From: Clostridium fungisolvens
GTDB lineage: Bacteria > Bacillota > Clostridia > Clostridiales > Clostridiaceae
DNA: 64,000 bases
Assembly: GCF_014193895.1 (NCBI RefSeq)
Contig: NZ_BLZR01000001.1
Span: 3,472,001-3,536,000 of the forward strand
Direction of reading: 5' to 3'
Below are positions 35,036 to 44,787 of the stretch, one piece after another. Both the position numbers and the translations under genes were made by a program. How positions within the stretch are numbered: position 1 is the first letter of the stretch; each line of letters begins with the position of its first letter. Under the pieces are notes generated by a model that saw only the letters and a program-made list of their open reading frames with translations, was not told where the DNA came from and did not search any database.

Positions 35036-35710
35036 TTAATAAGTAGAGTTAGATTTCTTGCCTTCACATATTTCTATAGAAGCTGATGCACCAATTCTTG
35101 TAGCACCATTTTCAATCATTTTTAAAGCGCCTTCTTGACTTCTAACTCCGCCAGAAGCCTTAACACCTAAATCTGGTCCAACAGTCTCTCTCATTAACTT
35201 AATATCAGCTTCTGTTGCTCCACCAGTTGAAAAACCTGTTGAAGTTTTAACAAAATCTGCTCCTGCTTCCTTAGAAAGTTTGCAAGCAATTACTTTCTCT
35301 TCATCAGTTAATAAGCAAGTTTCTATTATAACTTTTGTAAGCGCTTTCCCTCTAGCAGCATCTACAACTGCTTTTATATCTTCTTTAACATAGTCATAGT
35401 CCTTATCTTTAAGTTTTCCTATATTTATAACCATATCTACTTCGTTTGCACCCTTAATTATTGCATCACTTGTTTCAAATGCTTTAACTTCTTTAGTATT
35501 AGCTCCTAAAGGGAATCCTATTACAGTACAAACCTTTACTTCACTTCCGTTTAATAACTTTGCTGCCAATTCTACATTGGAAGGGTTTACACATACTGAT
35601 GCAAAGTTATACTCAAGTGCTTCCTTACAAAGTTTTTCAACACCAGCTTTTGTAGCCTCTGGTTTAAGTAAAGTATGATCGATCATTCTAGCTAATTGTT
35701 CTTTATTCAT
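35036..35710 (-). CDS. deoC: Deoxyribose-phosphate aldolase
   Basis: 224 residues of the class I DeoC family: DHTLLKPEAT near the start, KVIIETCLLTDEE with the proton-relay residues, and the Schiff-base lysine in FVKTSTGFSTGGAT; then VKASGGVRS. It cleaves deoxyribose-5-phosphate to glyceraldehyde-3-phosphate and acetaldehyde. GGAGGAAGAG precedes the ATG. It stands alone, not in a deo operon. Confidence 0.97.
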   Translation of the reverse strand: MNKEQLARMIDHTLLKPEATKAGVEKLCKEALEYNFASVCVNPSNVELAAKLLNGSEVKVCTVIGFPLGANTKEVKAFETSDAIIKGANEVDMVINIGKLKDKDYDYVKEDIKAVVDAARGKALTKVIIETCLLTDEEKVIACKLSKEAGADFVKTSTGFSTGGATEADIKLMRETVGPDLGVKASGGVRSQEGALKMIENGATRIGASASIEICEGKKSNSTY

Positions 35711-36036
35711 CTCTTCCTCCTATTTATTAAAAGTTTTAATAAATTTTTATAATCTAAAAGAAAATTATGTTTCATAGTTTTTTTATATAGTTTTGACTTC
35801 AACAATTATTTTATAAGTTGTATATTTTAGTACAGCTTAAATATAGTATTGAAGTAAACCTCGAAACACATATTTATTATAATCTTATATATATTTTTAG
35901 TCTACCTATATATAATTGTTATAATCTCAAATAATTATAGGATTATTAACTGAAATATTAAGTTGTACATATCCAACAACTCTCAGAAACCTGGATTATC
36001 GAACAAGCATAACTTAAATTTACATGTAGGATTTCT
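35711..36036. other. Intergenic region upstream of deoC
   Basis: About 325 bp of AT-rich sequence with several TATATA and TATAAT-like boxes. I see no ORF, hairpin or recognised repeat that I would defend. Confidence 0.5.
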
Positions 36037-36408
36037 TTATTTACGAGCTTTAATTCTTTCAGATGAGCAGATTATAGTTAATATACTTATTATGAAAAGT
36101 ACCCCTTCAGCTAAAATGAAGATCAAATTCATTTTCTCATATAGAATAGTAGAAATACCTATTATCATACTTATTAATATAAAGATTTTATATGTACTTC
36201 TCATCTTGAATATTACGAAGATAAGCAGTATGAGTTTTATAATATAGAGTGCACTTAACACTATAGTTTGACTTTCGGTCGGTATCATACCTGCTAAAAC
36301 TGGCACACTCAACTGTTTATAAAAATAAATACCACTCATAAAGAAACATTCTAAAAAGAGAATAGTTAAAAAAACTACTCTATAATTCTTTAAACTGTTT
36401 TTCATCAT
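36037..36408 (-). CDS. Small four-helix membrane protein, unknown function
   Basis: 123 residues with four predicted membrane segments (about 9-28, 45-66, 69-88, 92-113), a basic N-terminus (MMKNSLKNYR) and basic C-terminal tail (SSERIKARK). No family recognised. It is 26 bp past a repeat half-copy that separates it from the following soluble protein gene. Preferred start ATG 36408; SD is AGGGAGTAATG type. Confidence 0.6.
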   Translation of the reverse strand: MMKNSLKNYRVVFLTILFLECFFMSGIYFYKQLSVPVLAGMIPTESQTIVLSALYIIKLILLIFVIFKMRSTYKIFILISMIIGISTILYEKMNLIFILAEGVLFIISILTIICSSERIKARK

Positions 36409-36433
36409 TACTCCCTGTTAAAGTGATACACCT

Positions 36434-36487
36434 CATGTGTACCACTTCATAATTAAATTTATATTTTCAAATTCTACTCTCAGTTTG
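36434..36487. repeat. Family A repeat, half copy A4
   Basis: The left half of family A (TGTACCACTTCATAATTAA, then ATTTATATTTTCAAATTCT, closest to A3). The homology breaks in CTGAGAG, exactly at the stop codon of the minus-strand gene 36480-37433. Confidence 0.6.
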
Positions 36488-37433
36488 CCCTAGATATTAT
36501 TGCCTGTTGCTGACTCACTAAACTGTAATTTATTATAAGAGCCATTATTGAATTTAAATAATTAGTTTTAAGCTTCTTCTTACTAAGTATAACCATAAAC
36601 ATAGAAATCATCAATCTAAAGCCTCTATCCATAAAAAATTGATAATCTGGAAGTCCGTTCAAGTACTTTTCCACACTATAAACTTCTCTTATAAAGCTAT
36701 CAGCATTGTTTACAACCGTGGATGCAACACCAATAACCCCTATATATTGAGGCTGTATACTTCCAACACTACTCTTTACTAGTTTACATATATCAATAGT
36801 CTTTTCTAAATTATCTTTCCATTTATCTGGATTAGTACATAATATTGTTGCTAAAGTTTGAGCACCATTGTTAGTAGTAAAATCATTCTCAGTTATCTCA
36901 TCATAGGCTTTGTTAGTTATGTCCATATATGTATGACTGCTCAAACCTTGTGACACCAAAATCGCACAAATAATATAGTCATCTGAAGATGTTACATTGT
37001 AATATTCTTCTTTCATCAATGAAAATATTTCTCTCATTTTTCTTGTTACCGTATACATCTCTTCATCCTTGAAATTTTCTGTTAAAATCCATATACCTAT
37101 GGATAAATATGGGCTTTCAACAAAACCATTATCTTTTAAGTGTTCTTCCCACTTTTGTATTCTTTCAAATCTTTGTTGCCACTCTTCTTCAAGTGATAAC
37201 AAAATTGAAATAACATATAAATTATTTCCTCTAAATGTAGAAAACCAGCTTGTACTATCTTTTATAAATTTTCTTATAGCTCTAATTTTCTCATAATTTA
37301 ATTCTTTAGCTGAGCTCGTAAGTATCAGTGCTACAAAATGATTTAGCAAATCTCCATCATACTTCAATTTATTTTTACTTTTTATATAATTATTTATCAT
37401 TAAATCCACATTCTTTTTAAGTATACTATCCAT
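36480..37433 (-). CDS. Conserved-type soluble protein, possibly DUF4003 family
   Basis: About 317 residues, mainly helical, no membrane segment. Size and the pattern NNLYVISILLSLEEE and GFVESPYLSIGIWILTE recall the DUF4003 family of unknown function; this is a memory-based hint only. The start at ATG 37433 (MDSILKK) has GAGG 7 bases upstream. The TGA stop (36480-36482) falls within a repeat half-copy, so the native C-terminus may have been altered by the insertion. Confidence 0.65.
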   Translation of the reverse strand: MDSILKKNVDLMINNYIKSKNKLKYDGDLLNHFVALILTSSAKELNYEKIRAIRKFIKDSTSWFSTFRGNNLYVISILLSLEEEWQQRFERIQKWEEHLKDNGFVESPYLSIGIWILTENFKDEEMYTVTRKMREIFSLMKEEYYNVTSSDDYIICAILVSQGLSSHTYMDITNKAYDEITENDFTTNNGAQTLATILCTNPDKWKDNLEKTIDICKLVKSSVGSIQPQYIGVIGVASTVVNNADSFIREVYSVEKYLNGLPDYQFFMDRGFRLMISMFMVILSKKKLKTNYLNSIMALIINYSLVSQQQAIISRAN

Positions 37434-38033
37434 AGTTTTACCTCTTTCCAAGTCTCACTTATCCCTTTAAGGGTTATTAAATATCATATAATATATTGTA
37501 TTATTTATTCTCTACAATATCAATTAATAAATTGTAACAATGTTGTTAATTATATTTATGATTATTAGTTAAGTTTTTGCTTATAATAAAGTATAAGGTT
37601 GATTTTCTACTTTGCTATTTTATTAACAGCAATTGTATGCTATAATACTAGTTGTTTATTATGTTTTATAGGTTTTTATACTGAAACTTAACTGTAGACA
37701 TATGTGTTCTTTATTTAGTAAATTTCTAATTCATATAAATATTTTATTAAAATATATAATTGGCATTATGTGAAATTAATTATTTTTTTGTAAACTAGAT
37801 AAACTATAAATATTAATTGAAATATAAGTATGCTTTTTATATACACCCTATTTATCGCGATTTGTGTTAGAATACTGGTTTTTTACCTAATATATCAATC
37901 ACAATCCCTGATATATAGTAATTTAAAATTTGAATTAGATTTAGAATAAAAAATTAGCTGGTCTTAGTTAATTGTTTAAGTTAAAATACTAAAATGGACT
38001 TATAATATTTGAATATGAAAAGGAGTTTTAACT
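37434..38033. other. 600-bp AT-rich intergenic region
   Basis: No ORF of substance. An extended -10 box TGCTATAAT (37639-37646) and a TATAAT (38001-38006, 28 bp before the next ATG) are on the plus strand; neither has a good -35. The rest shows no structure I can support. It separates the leftward deoC-side genes from a rightward small gene. Confidence 0.5.
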
Positions 38034-38450
38034 ATGGGTTTTAAGGAAAAACTATCGAAATATTATACTGACTCATACATAAAAAAGTATGGTGATAGAA
38101 TGGCTCAATTTCAAGGAACAGTTATATCAGCTAAGGTTGAAGAAAAAACTATTCTTTGGATATTTCATACAATAGCAGCTACCCTAATAATAAGACCTGA
38201 AAGAAGTAAGGCAGTTATTAAATGTTCTTACAAAAAGAATAGATGGTTTAAAAAACCAGAATTTTTAGCAGTTAATCAAGGTCATAATGTTATGATCCAA
38301 GGTTTAAAGAGTGATAAAAAATCTAAATCATCTGGTGATGTAATTCAGATAATGAACGTTATAAACTTCACTACTAAGAAGGACTTATTCCCAGTTGATC
38401 ATTCACAAATAAAGAAAGCTAAGCAACAGCAAATTACTAGAACAAAATAA
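38034..38450 (+). CDS. Small basic cytosolic protein, unknown function
   Basis: 138 residues, strongly basic, beginning MGFKEKLSKYYTDSYIKKYG; a beta-rich centre with FQGTVISAKVEEKTILWIFH and TLIIRPERSKAVIKCSYKK. No family recognised. AAAGGAG precedes the ATG by 8 bases, and a clear terminator follows the stop, so it is a complete monocistronic gene. The high Lys content and central beta strands could mean nucleic-acid binding, which is only inference. Confidence 0.7.
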   Translation: MGFKEKLSKYYTDSYIKKYGDRMAQFQGTVISAKVEEKTILWIFHTIAATLIIRPERSKAVIKCSYKKNRWFKKPEFLAVNQGHNVMIQGLKSDKKSKSSGDVIQIMNVINFTTKKDLFPVDHSQIKKAKQQQITRTK

Positions 38451-38483
38451 AAGAATTGCGAACCATCGCAATTCTTTTTTGTT
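38451..38483 (+). terminator. Terminator of the small plus-strand gene
   Basis: AAGAATTGCG (38451-38460) pairs with CGCAATTCTT (38467-38476), then TTTTGTTTT. Confidence 0.9.
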
Positions 38484-38522
38484 TTAGCCTTAATGTTACT
38501 TATGAAATTAAACTAAAACCTA

Positions 38523-41069
38523 CTATTTTACTTTTATATATAGGTAAACACTGTTTATGAATGCTATTACTCCTGAGAAGAACAAAACTATAAGCCACTG
38601 CCCTATCATAAGTGGTGTAGTATGGAATATCCCCTGTAAGAAAGGAATATAAAGTATGGATAACAGCATTGTTACTGAAATACTTACTGCTCCAACCAAA
38701 TATGGGTTTGTCAAAAACTTTATTTCAAATATAGAATGTCTTTCTGATCTACATTCGAAAACGTGAATTAGCTGCGACATTACTAAAGTACATAAAGCTA
38801 GAGTTCTGCTTGTATTAAGATCCCATTTATAATAGATACCTACCATAAATGAGAACAAGGTACATATACCAATAAGGGTACCTCTAACAACTATCTTTTC
38901 AGTAAGACCTCTTGAAAATACACTTTCATTTTTTTCTCTTGGCCTTTGCTTCATTATGTCTTTATCTGCTGGATCCACTCCTAGGGCTATAGCTGGAAGC
39001 CCGTCTGTAGCCAAGTTTACGAATAATATCTGAATTGGCGCAAGTGGGGTTGGAAGATAGAAAATTGATGCTAGAAGCATAGTTAATACTTCACCAATAT
39101 TACAAGACAATAGATATCTTATAAACTTTCTGATGTTGGAATATATAACTCTTCCCTCTTCCACGGCAGCTACAATAGTCGCAAAATTATCATCCATTAA
39201 TATCATAGAAGATGCTTCTTTTGTAACATCAGTTCCTGAAATACCCATGGATATACCTATATCCGCTTCCTTTATAGCAGGAGCATCATTTACTCCATCT
39301 CCTGTCATTGCTACTATATTACCATTCTTTTTGAATGCTTTAACTATTCTTAATTTATGATTTGGGCTTACTCTAGCAAAAACTCTTATCTTCTGAACCT
39401 TTTCATACAGTTCCTTATCACTCATTTTTTCAATGTCTTCTCCAGTAATTACTTGATCTGGAGTTGAACATATATTAAGATCTTTTGCTATAGCAAAAGC
39501 TGTGTTCTGGTGGTCACCAGTTATCATTACAGGCTTTATACCAGCTAATCTACATCTTAATACAGCATCTTTTACTTCTAGTCTTGGCGGATCTATTATG
39601 CCTGCAATTCCTAAGAATATTAAATTACTCTCAAGTGAGTCATCTCTTTGAATATTGGTATCCTTGTAGGCAGCTCCAATACATCTTAAAGCTTTGTTTG
39701 ACATAGAATCAACAAAAGTTCCAATCTGCTTTTTTCTTTGATATGTTAGAGGTTTTACTTTACCTTCTTCATAAATATAGTTACACCTCTCTAATAATCT
39801 TTCAGGTGCCCCTTTTACATAACATATTTCTTTTCCATTTTCCTTCATTATTACGCTCATCATTTTCCTTGTAGAATCAAATGGAATATCAAATACTCTA
39901 TGTCCACCTGCTAAAAATCCTTTTAAGGCGCCAACTTCTTTAAAATAAAGCTTTATAAGTGCGGTTTCTGTTGGATCTCCATGAAGAGCCTTGTCCACAT
40001 ATTTCTCGCTAAAATTATAATTGCAGTCATTACAGAATACAAATGATCTAGTGAGCATTGGATTTGGAGGAAGTTTCTCTTCATTTAAGTTGTATATTTT
40101 CCCATTCATATATACTTCTTTTACAGTCATGTTATTTTGAGTCAATGTACCTGTTTTATCACTACATATTATAGATGTACATCCTAAAGTTTCTACTGCT
40201 GGCAGTTTTCTAACTAATGCATTTCTCTTTAACATTCTAGATACACCTAAAGCAAGAGCAACTGTTACAATAGCTGGTAGACCTTCAGGTATAGCTGCTA
40301 CTGCTAAGCTTATTCCTAGTAGGAACATTTCAGTTAAGTCATTTCCTCTTATTATACCCATTACAGTAACTACTGCACATATTACCAAACATAAAATAAC
40401 TAAGACTCTTCCTAGTGACTCTAGTCGTTCTTTCAAAGGTGATTTTTCTTCTTCAATATTTTGAAGAAGATTAGCTATCTTACCCATCTCAGTATTCATA
40501 CCAATTTGAGTGATCTTAATAAAAGCTTTTCCTTTTAATACGCTTGTACCCATATAAACATTGCAATCTTTTTTATTTATACTTTTGTTTACACCAACTG
40601 ACTCTCCAGTAAGTAGAGACTCGTCCACCATCAAGGCTGTACTTTCTATAACTTCACCATCAGCAGGAATCCTATCACCTGATTCCAATACTACTATATC
40701 TCCAAGGGTAAGATATTTAGCATTAATAACCTTTATATTTCCATCTCTATACGCCTTACACGTAGGTGCAGCTAAAGATTTAAGCGCTTCTAAAGATTTT
40801 TCTGTTCTAAACTCCTGAATAAATCCCAATATTGCATTGATTATCACAATTATTAATATAGTGATTGCATCTGCCTTTTCTCCCATTAATCCTGATACAA
40901 TGGTTGCGCCCATAAGCACCCAAACCATAAAATCATTGAATTGGGATAGGAATAATATCACAGGAGAGACGCTTTTTTTATGACTTAATTCATTTAAGCC
41001 AAAATTTTTAATTCTTCTTTCTGCTTCTGAAGAAGATAACCCTCTTATAAGTTCCTTTTCCTGTATCAC
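38523..41069 (-). CDS. Cation-transporting P-type ATPase (SERCA-like, probable Ca2+ exporter)
   Basis: About 848 residues with all active motifs: TGESVGVNKS in the actuator domain, AIPEGLPAIVTVALALG in TM4, CSDKTGTLTQNNM (phosphorylated Asp), TGDGVNDAPAIKEADIG, and six C-terminal membrane segments. The TM6 segment NLATDGLPAIALGVDPAD fits type IIA Ca2+ ATPases. The GTG at 41069 has GGGGG 7-8 bases upstream; the ORF opens earlier at 41096. It contrasts with the dead homologue at 25691-28219. Confidence 0.93.
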   Translation of the reverse strand: MIQEKELIRGLSSSEAERRIKNFGLNELSHKKSVSPVILFLSQFNDFMVWVLMGATIVSGLMGEKADAITILIIVIINAILGFIQEFRTEKSLEALKSLAAPTCKAYRDGNIKVINAKYLTLGDIVVLESGDRIPADGEVIESTALMVDESLLTGESVGVNKSINKKDCNVYMGTSVLKGKAFIKITQIGMNTEMGKIANLLQNIEEEKSPLKERLESLGRVLVILCLVICAVVTVMGIIRGNDLTEMFLLGISLAVAAIPEGLPAIVTVALALGVSRMLKRNALVRKLPAVETLGCTSIICSDKTGTLTQNNMTVKEVYMNGKIYNLNEEKLPPNPMLTRSFVFCNDCNYNFSEKYVDKALHGDPTETALIKLYFKEVGALKGFLAGGHRVFDIPFDSTRKMMSVIMKENGKEICYVKGAPERLLERCNYIYEEGKVKPLTYQRKKQIGTFVDSMSNKALRCIGAAYKDTNIQRDDSLESNLIFLGIAGIIDPPRLEVKDAVLRCRLAGIKPVMITGDHQNTAFAIAKDLNICSTPDQVITGEDIEKMSDKELYEKVQKIRVFARVSPNHKLRIVKAFKKNGNIVAMTGDGVNDAPAIKEADIGISMGISGTDVTKEASSMILMDDNFATIVAAVEEGRVIYSNIRKFIRYLLSCNIGEVLTMLLASIFYLPTPLAPIQILFVNLATDGLPAIALGVDPADKDIMKQRPREKNESVFSRGLTEKIVVRGTLIGICTLFSFMVGIYYKWDLNTSRTLALCTLVMSQLIHVFECRSERHSIFEIKFLTNPYLVGAVSISVTMLLSILYIPFLQGIFHTTPLMIGQWLIVLFFSGVIAFINSVYLYIKVK

Positions 41070-41264
41070 TCTAGTTCCCCCTTTTCTCTGTAACATCTAT
41101 AATAATATATGTAGACAGGCTATTAGTTAGAACATTGTATTATTGTTTATAGATAAACCAGTTCCAAATAAAACATATAGTTGATGATCTTTTTACTATT
41201 ATTATTTAATATAATCCTCTATTAGTTTTATTAGATATAACTGGATTATCTATTCCGCTGAACT

Positions 41265-41356
41265 GATAAACTACTTCAATCATTAAACTCCAAATAAAGA
41301 TTTCGATGGTTCTACGAATCTTTATTTGGATAAATTATAATATGAAGTAGTTTATC
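41265..41356. repeat. Family A MITE-like repeat, divergent copy A6
   Basis: Perfect 14-bp terminal inverted repeats GATAAACTACTTCA (41265-41278) and TGAAGTAGTTTATC (41343-41356); inner arms CCAAATAAAGATT/AATCTTTATTTGG form a long hairpin. Same size and end logic as other family A copies but with a different inner sequence. It fills the gap between the Ca2+-ATPase gene and ppaC. Confidence 0.75.
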
Positions 41357-41377
41357 TGTAAGTTTACAGTAACAATC

Positions 41378-41406
41378 TTTACAATTTACATCCTAACTAT
41401 TAGAAT
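41378..41406 (+). promoter_or_regulatory. Sigma-A promoter of ppaC
   Basis: TTTACA (41378-41383), 17 bases, TAGAAT (41401-41406), about 40 bp before the ATG and just downstream of the A6 repeat. Confidence 0.65.
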
Positions 41407-41446
41407 ATATTAGTATAATAAATTATCACAAAGGAGGATTCGTTCA

Positions 41447-43087
41447 GTGAAAGACATTATATATGTTACTGGTCACAAAAATCCTGATTCAGACTCAATA
41501 TGTGCTGCAATAGGATATGCAGAATTTAAGAACAAAAGCGGAGATATTCCTGCTATACCTGTTAGACTTGGTGAACCTAATCAAGAAACTCAATTCGTAC
41601 TAAATTATTTCGGAGTAGAAAAGCCAAAATTTCTAGAAACAGTTAAGCTAAAGGTAGAGGATTTAGAGTTTGATAGAATCGAATCAGTTACACCTGAAAT
41701 ATCATTAAAACAGGCTTGGCATATCATGAAAGATAATAACGTTAAGTCTATACCTGTAGTAGATTCCCACAAACATTTAGTAGGGATTCTTTCAACAGCA
41801 AACTTAACTTCAAGCTATATGGATATATGGGATAATTGCATATTAGGCAAAAGCAATACTCCTATCGAAAATATTTTAGATGCACTTTCTGGTGAAGCGC
41901 TATACATAAATGCTGCTAATGCTACTTATCCTGGCAAAATTGTTGTTGCGGCTATGCAACCTGATTCAATGAAACAAGTGGTTGCAGCTGGAGATATTGC
42001 TATAGTTGGTGATAGAGCTGAAACTCAAGAAGCTCTTATAGATTTAAAAGCTTCACTTGTAATCATCACTGGTTCTCATAAAATGAATGCTGATCTACTT
42101 GAAAAGGCTAAGGCTACTGGAGTTACAGTAATATCTACTCCTTATGATTCCTTTACTGCTTCAAGATTTATAGTTCAATCAATTCCTGTTGAATATGTTA
42201 TGGCTACAGAAAACTTAGTTTCATTTTCAACTGATGAATTAGCAGATGATATAAAACATGTTATGGCTGAAACTAGATATAGAAGCTACCCAGTTGTAGA
42301 TAGTGAAAACAAAGTTGTAGGAAGTATCTCAAGATATCATTTAATTTCTAACCATAAGAAAAAGGTAATTCAAGTTGACCATAACGAAAGAGGTCAATCT
42401 GTACATGGTCTTGAAGATGCTGAAATCTTAGAAATAATCGACCATCATAGAGTTGCTGATATACAAACTGGAAATCCTATTTATTTCAGAAATGAACCTT
42501 TAGGAAGTACTTCTACTATAGTAGCTAAGAGATTCTTTGAGAATGGACTTACTCCATCTAGAGAAGCAGCTGGATTACTTGCTAGTGCAATAATTTCAGA
42601 TACACTACTATTTAGATCTCCTACTTGTACTCCAGTAGATAAAGAAATCTGCTTAAAGCTTGCTGAAATAGCTGGTATAGATGCAGAATCTTATGCAAAA
42701 GAAATGTTTAAAGCAGGTACATCTTTAAAAGGAAAAACTGTTGAACAAATCTTTAATCAAGACTTTAAGCCTTTTACAATAGAAGGTATAAAGGTTGGAG
42801 TAGCTCAAGTTAATACAATGGACATAGAAGGCTTTATGCCTTTAAAAGATGAGATGCTTGAATACATGGAAAGAAAAGCTGAAGACTCTGGCTTAAAAGT
42901 GGTTATGCTTCTTTTAACAGATATAATAAATGAAGGTTCTCAACTTTTAGTTACAGGAAAACTTCCTGAAATTGCTGAAAGAGCATTTAAGATAACCTTA
43001 AGCGAAAATACTGCTTATCTTCCTGGTGTACTTTCAAGAAAGAAACAAGTTATTCCACCTATAACCAATGCAATATCAAATCTATAA
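41447..43087 (+). CDS. ppaC: Manganese-dependent inorganic pyrophosphatase with CBS-DRTGG regulatory insert
   Basis: 546 residues. The family II PPase catalytic halves are at the N-terminus (YVTGHKNPDSDSICAAIGYA) and after about residue 300 (IIDHHRVAD, DHH motif; then SRKKQVIPPI). Between them lie two CBS domains and a DRTGG domain (about 70-300), which sense adenine nucleotides in clostridial and desulfitobacterial enzymes. It hydrolyses pyrophosphate in the cytosol. AAAGGAGGA precedes the ATG. Monocistronic with its own promoter and terminator. Confidence 0.96.
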   Translation: MKDIIYVTGHKNPDSDSICAAIGYAEFKNKSGDIPAIPVRLGEPNQETQFVLNYFGVEKPKFLETVKLKVEDLEFDRIESVTPEISLKQAWHIMKDNNVKSIPVVDSHKHLVGILSTANLTSSYMDIWDNCILGKSNTPIENILDALSGEALYINAANATYPGKIVVAAMQPDSMKQVVAAGDIAIVGDRAETQEALIDLKASLVIITGSHKMNADLLEKAKATGVTVISTPYDSFTASRFIVQSIPVEYVMATENLVSFSTDELADDIKHVMAETRYRSYPVVDSENKVVGSISRYHLISNHKKKVIQVDHNERGQSVHGLEDAEILEIIDHHRVADIQTGNPIYFRNEPLGSTSTIVAKRFFENGLTPSREAAGLLASAIISDTLLFRSPTCTPVDKEICLKLAEIAGIDAESYAKEMFKAGTSLKGKTVEQIFNQDFKPFTIEGIKVGVAQVNTMDIEGFMPLKDEMLEYMERKAEDSGLKVVMLLLTDIINEGSQLLVTGKLPEIAERAFKITLSENTAYLPGVLSRKKQVIPPITNAISNL

Positions 43088-43090
43088 TAA

Positions 43091-43123
43091 AAAATCAGCT
43101 AGAATTTCTAGCTGATTTTTTTA
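43091..43123 (+). terminator. Terminator of ppaC
   Basis: AAAATCAGCTAGA (43091-43103) pairs with TCTAGCTGATTTT (43107-43119), then TTTTATT. Confidence 0.92.
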
Positions 43124-43194
43124 TTATATCCTTAAAATTAATGCGCTCCTTCATCCAGTACTTTAATGAGCTTCACAGAGAATTAATATTACTA

Positions 43195-43232
43195 TAAAAA
43201 AATCAAGGTAAAGATGAGTCTTTACCTTGATT
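43195..43232 (-). terminator. Terminator of the flagellar operon, overlapping the last codons of flgG
   Basis: AATCAAGGTAAAG (43201-43213) pairs with CTTTACCTTGATT (43220-43232); on the minus strand TTTTTTATAG follows. The upstream arm includes the Lys-Ser-Arg codons and the stop codon (43222-43224). Confidence 0.88.
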
Positions 43233-44001
43233 TTAAGTTATTTATCATTCCCCACATCTCATCAGCAGTAGTTATTGCTTTTGAGCCTAATTGGAATGCT
43301 CTTTGCGTTACTATCATATCTGCAAATTCTTTACCCATATCAACATTTGCATTTTCTACATATCCTTGAAGGACATCAACATTAGTACTCTTTACTACTT
43401 GAGCACCAGCCTTTGGAACATATAAACTTTCACCTACTGAAGTAAAGGCGTCGTTTCCTACGGCAGTATATACAGGAACTTGTCCTACAACTTTATTACT
43501 ATCTTTCAAAGTTATAGTTCCTTGTTTATCTATTGTGAAGTTATCACTACTTATTTTATCCTGTAATGCTACAGTATCCTTGTTATATCCAGCGGCATAT
43601 TCAACATCTAAAAAATTACCTTTAGCATCAACTAAATTTCCATTGGAGTCAACTTTAAAGGACCCATCTCTACTATAAGCAACAGACCCATCTGCCTGTT
43701 TAACTCTAAAATAGCCTTCACCATCTAAAGCTAAATCAGAGGACTTTTTTGTTTCCTGTAACTGTCCCTGAGAGTCATCTCTAACCCATGAGGATGTTCT
43801 TACCCCTGTACCGGTATAAGCAGTTTTATCATTAATAGGATAACCTTGCTTATCTAAACTTTCCTGCATCAAATCTTTAAATGATACATCTACTCTTTTA
43901 TACCCTGTAGTGCCGACATTTGCTAAGTTATTAGATATTGAATCTAACTTTTCTTGGTTTGCAAGCATTGCGCTTTTTCCATTCCATAAAACTCTAAACA
44001 T
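43222..44001 (-). CDS. flgG: Flagellar basal-body rod protein, FlgG/FlgF family (second of two)
   Basis: 259 residues. Rod/hook N-terminal motif (DSISNNLANVGTTGYKR) and C-terminal helix (MIVTQRAFQLGSKAITTADEM) define the FlgE/F/G family. It forms part of the distal rod. It and the preceding gene are the FlgF/FlgG (FlhO/FlhP) pair seen at the end of clostridial fla operons; which is truly FlgF or FlgG cannot be fixed from sequence alone. Confidence 0.88.
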   Translation of the reverse strand: MFRVLWNGKSAMLANQEKLDSISNNLANVGTTGYKRVDVSFKDLMQESLDKQGYPINDKTAYTGTGVRTSSWVRDDSQGQLQETKKSSDLALDGEGYFRVKQADGSVAYSRDGSFKVDSNGNLVDAKGNFLDVEYAAGYNKDTVALQDKISSDNFTIDKQGTITLKDSNKVVGQVPVYTAVGNDAFTSVGESLYVPKAGAQVVKSTNVDVLQGYVENANVDMGKEFADMIVTQRAFQLGSKAITTADEMWGMINNLKSR

Positions 44002-44013
44002 GCTTACCTCCTA

Positions 44014-44787
44014 TTATCTAACTGATCCAATTTCATTTGCTGCTTTTGATAAGGTCTCATCCATAGTTTGTACTACTTTTTGAGTTGTTTCAAAGCTTCT
44101 CATGACAGTCATCATATTTACCATTTCATTTACTATATTAACATTTGATTTTTCAAGCGTCTTTTGTTTTACATAAACTTGTCCGTTGTAATTAGGAGTT
44201 TCGCTTGATTCGTACAAATTATCTCCAAGTTTCTTTAGATTTTTATAATCATTAAAATCAGCAACTTGCATTTTATATTGTGGTACATTATTTACAATAA
44301 CATTATTGCTATTATCAACAGTTAGTTTACCATTTCCAACATAAATAGGCTCAGAAGCACCAGTTTTTATATTTCTGCCCATTACACTGTCGCCTTCACT
44401 AGTTACCAAGTATCCTGCTGTATTAATCCTAAACTGACCATCCCTTGTGAAATATGTTTTATCTCCTCTTTTAACAGAGAAGAAGCCTCTTCCATCAATA
44501 GCCATATCTGTATCATTATCAGTACTTGAAAGAGTACCTTGAGTAAATTCTACGTCTGTACCATCAATCTTAGCTCCAAGACTCAAACTTCCTATTGTGT
44601 TTTTTACGTTTTGACCGCCAACAACTTTATCTTTGTTTTGTATTAACACATCTTGAAACTTTTTCACCTTTAAATCTTCAGCCTTATATCCATTAGTATT
44701 GGCGTTAGCCATATTGTTTGTGATAACATCTTGCTTTGCTTCTAAAGTCACCATTGCATTTACAGCTGTATATAAACCTCTAATCAC
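44014..44787 (-). CDS. flgF: Flagellar basal-body rod protein, FlgF/FlgG family (first of two)
   Basis: 257 residues with VITNNMANANTNGYKAE at the N-terminus, AIDGRGFFSVKRGDKTYFT in the middle and MTVMRSFETTQKVVQTMDE at the C-terminus. A GTG start at 44787 overlaps the stop of the small membrane ORF before it by 4 bp (GTGA), so translation is probably coupled. Confidence 0.88.
   Translation of the reverse strand: MIRGLYTAVNAMVTLEAKQDVITNNMANANTNGYKAEDLKVKKFQDVLIQNKDKVVGGQNVKNTIGSLSLGAKIDGTDVEFTQGTLSSTDNDTDMAIDGRGFFSVKRGDKTYFTRDGQFRINTAGYLVTSEGDSVMGRNIKTGASEPIYVGNGKLTVDNSNNVIVNNVPQYKMQVADFNDYKNLKKLGDNLYESSETPNYNGQVYVKQKTLEKSNVNIVNEMVNMMTVMRSFETTQKVVQTMDETLSKAANEIGSVR

Noticed and set aside
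37639..37646. Extended -10 box TGCTATAAT as a start of a small RNA
   Set aside because: No good -35, no downstream terminator or conserved structure that I can see before 38034.
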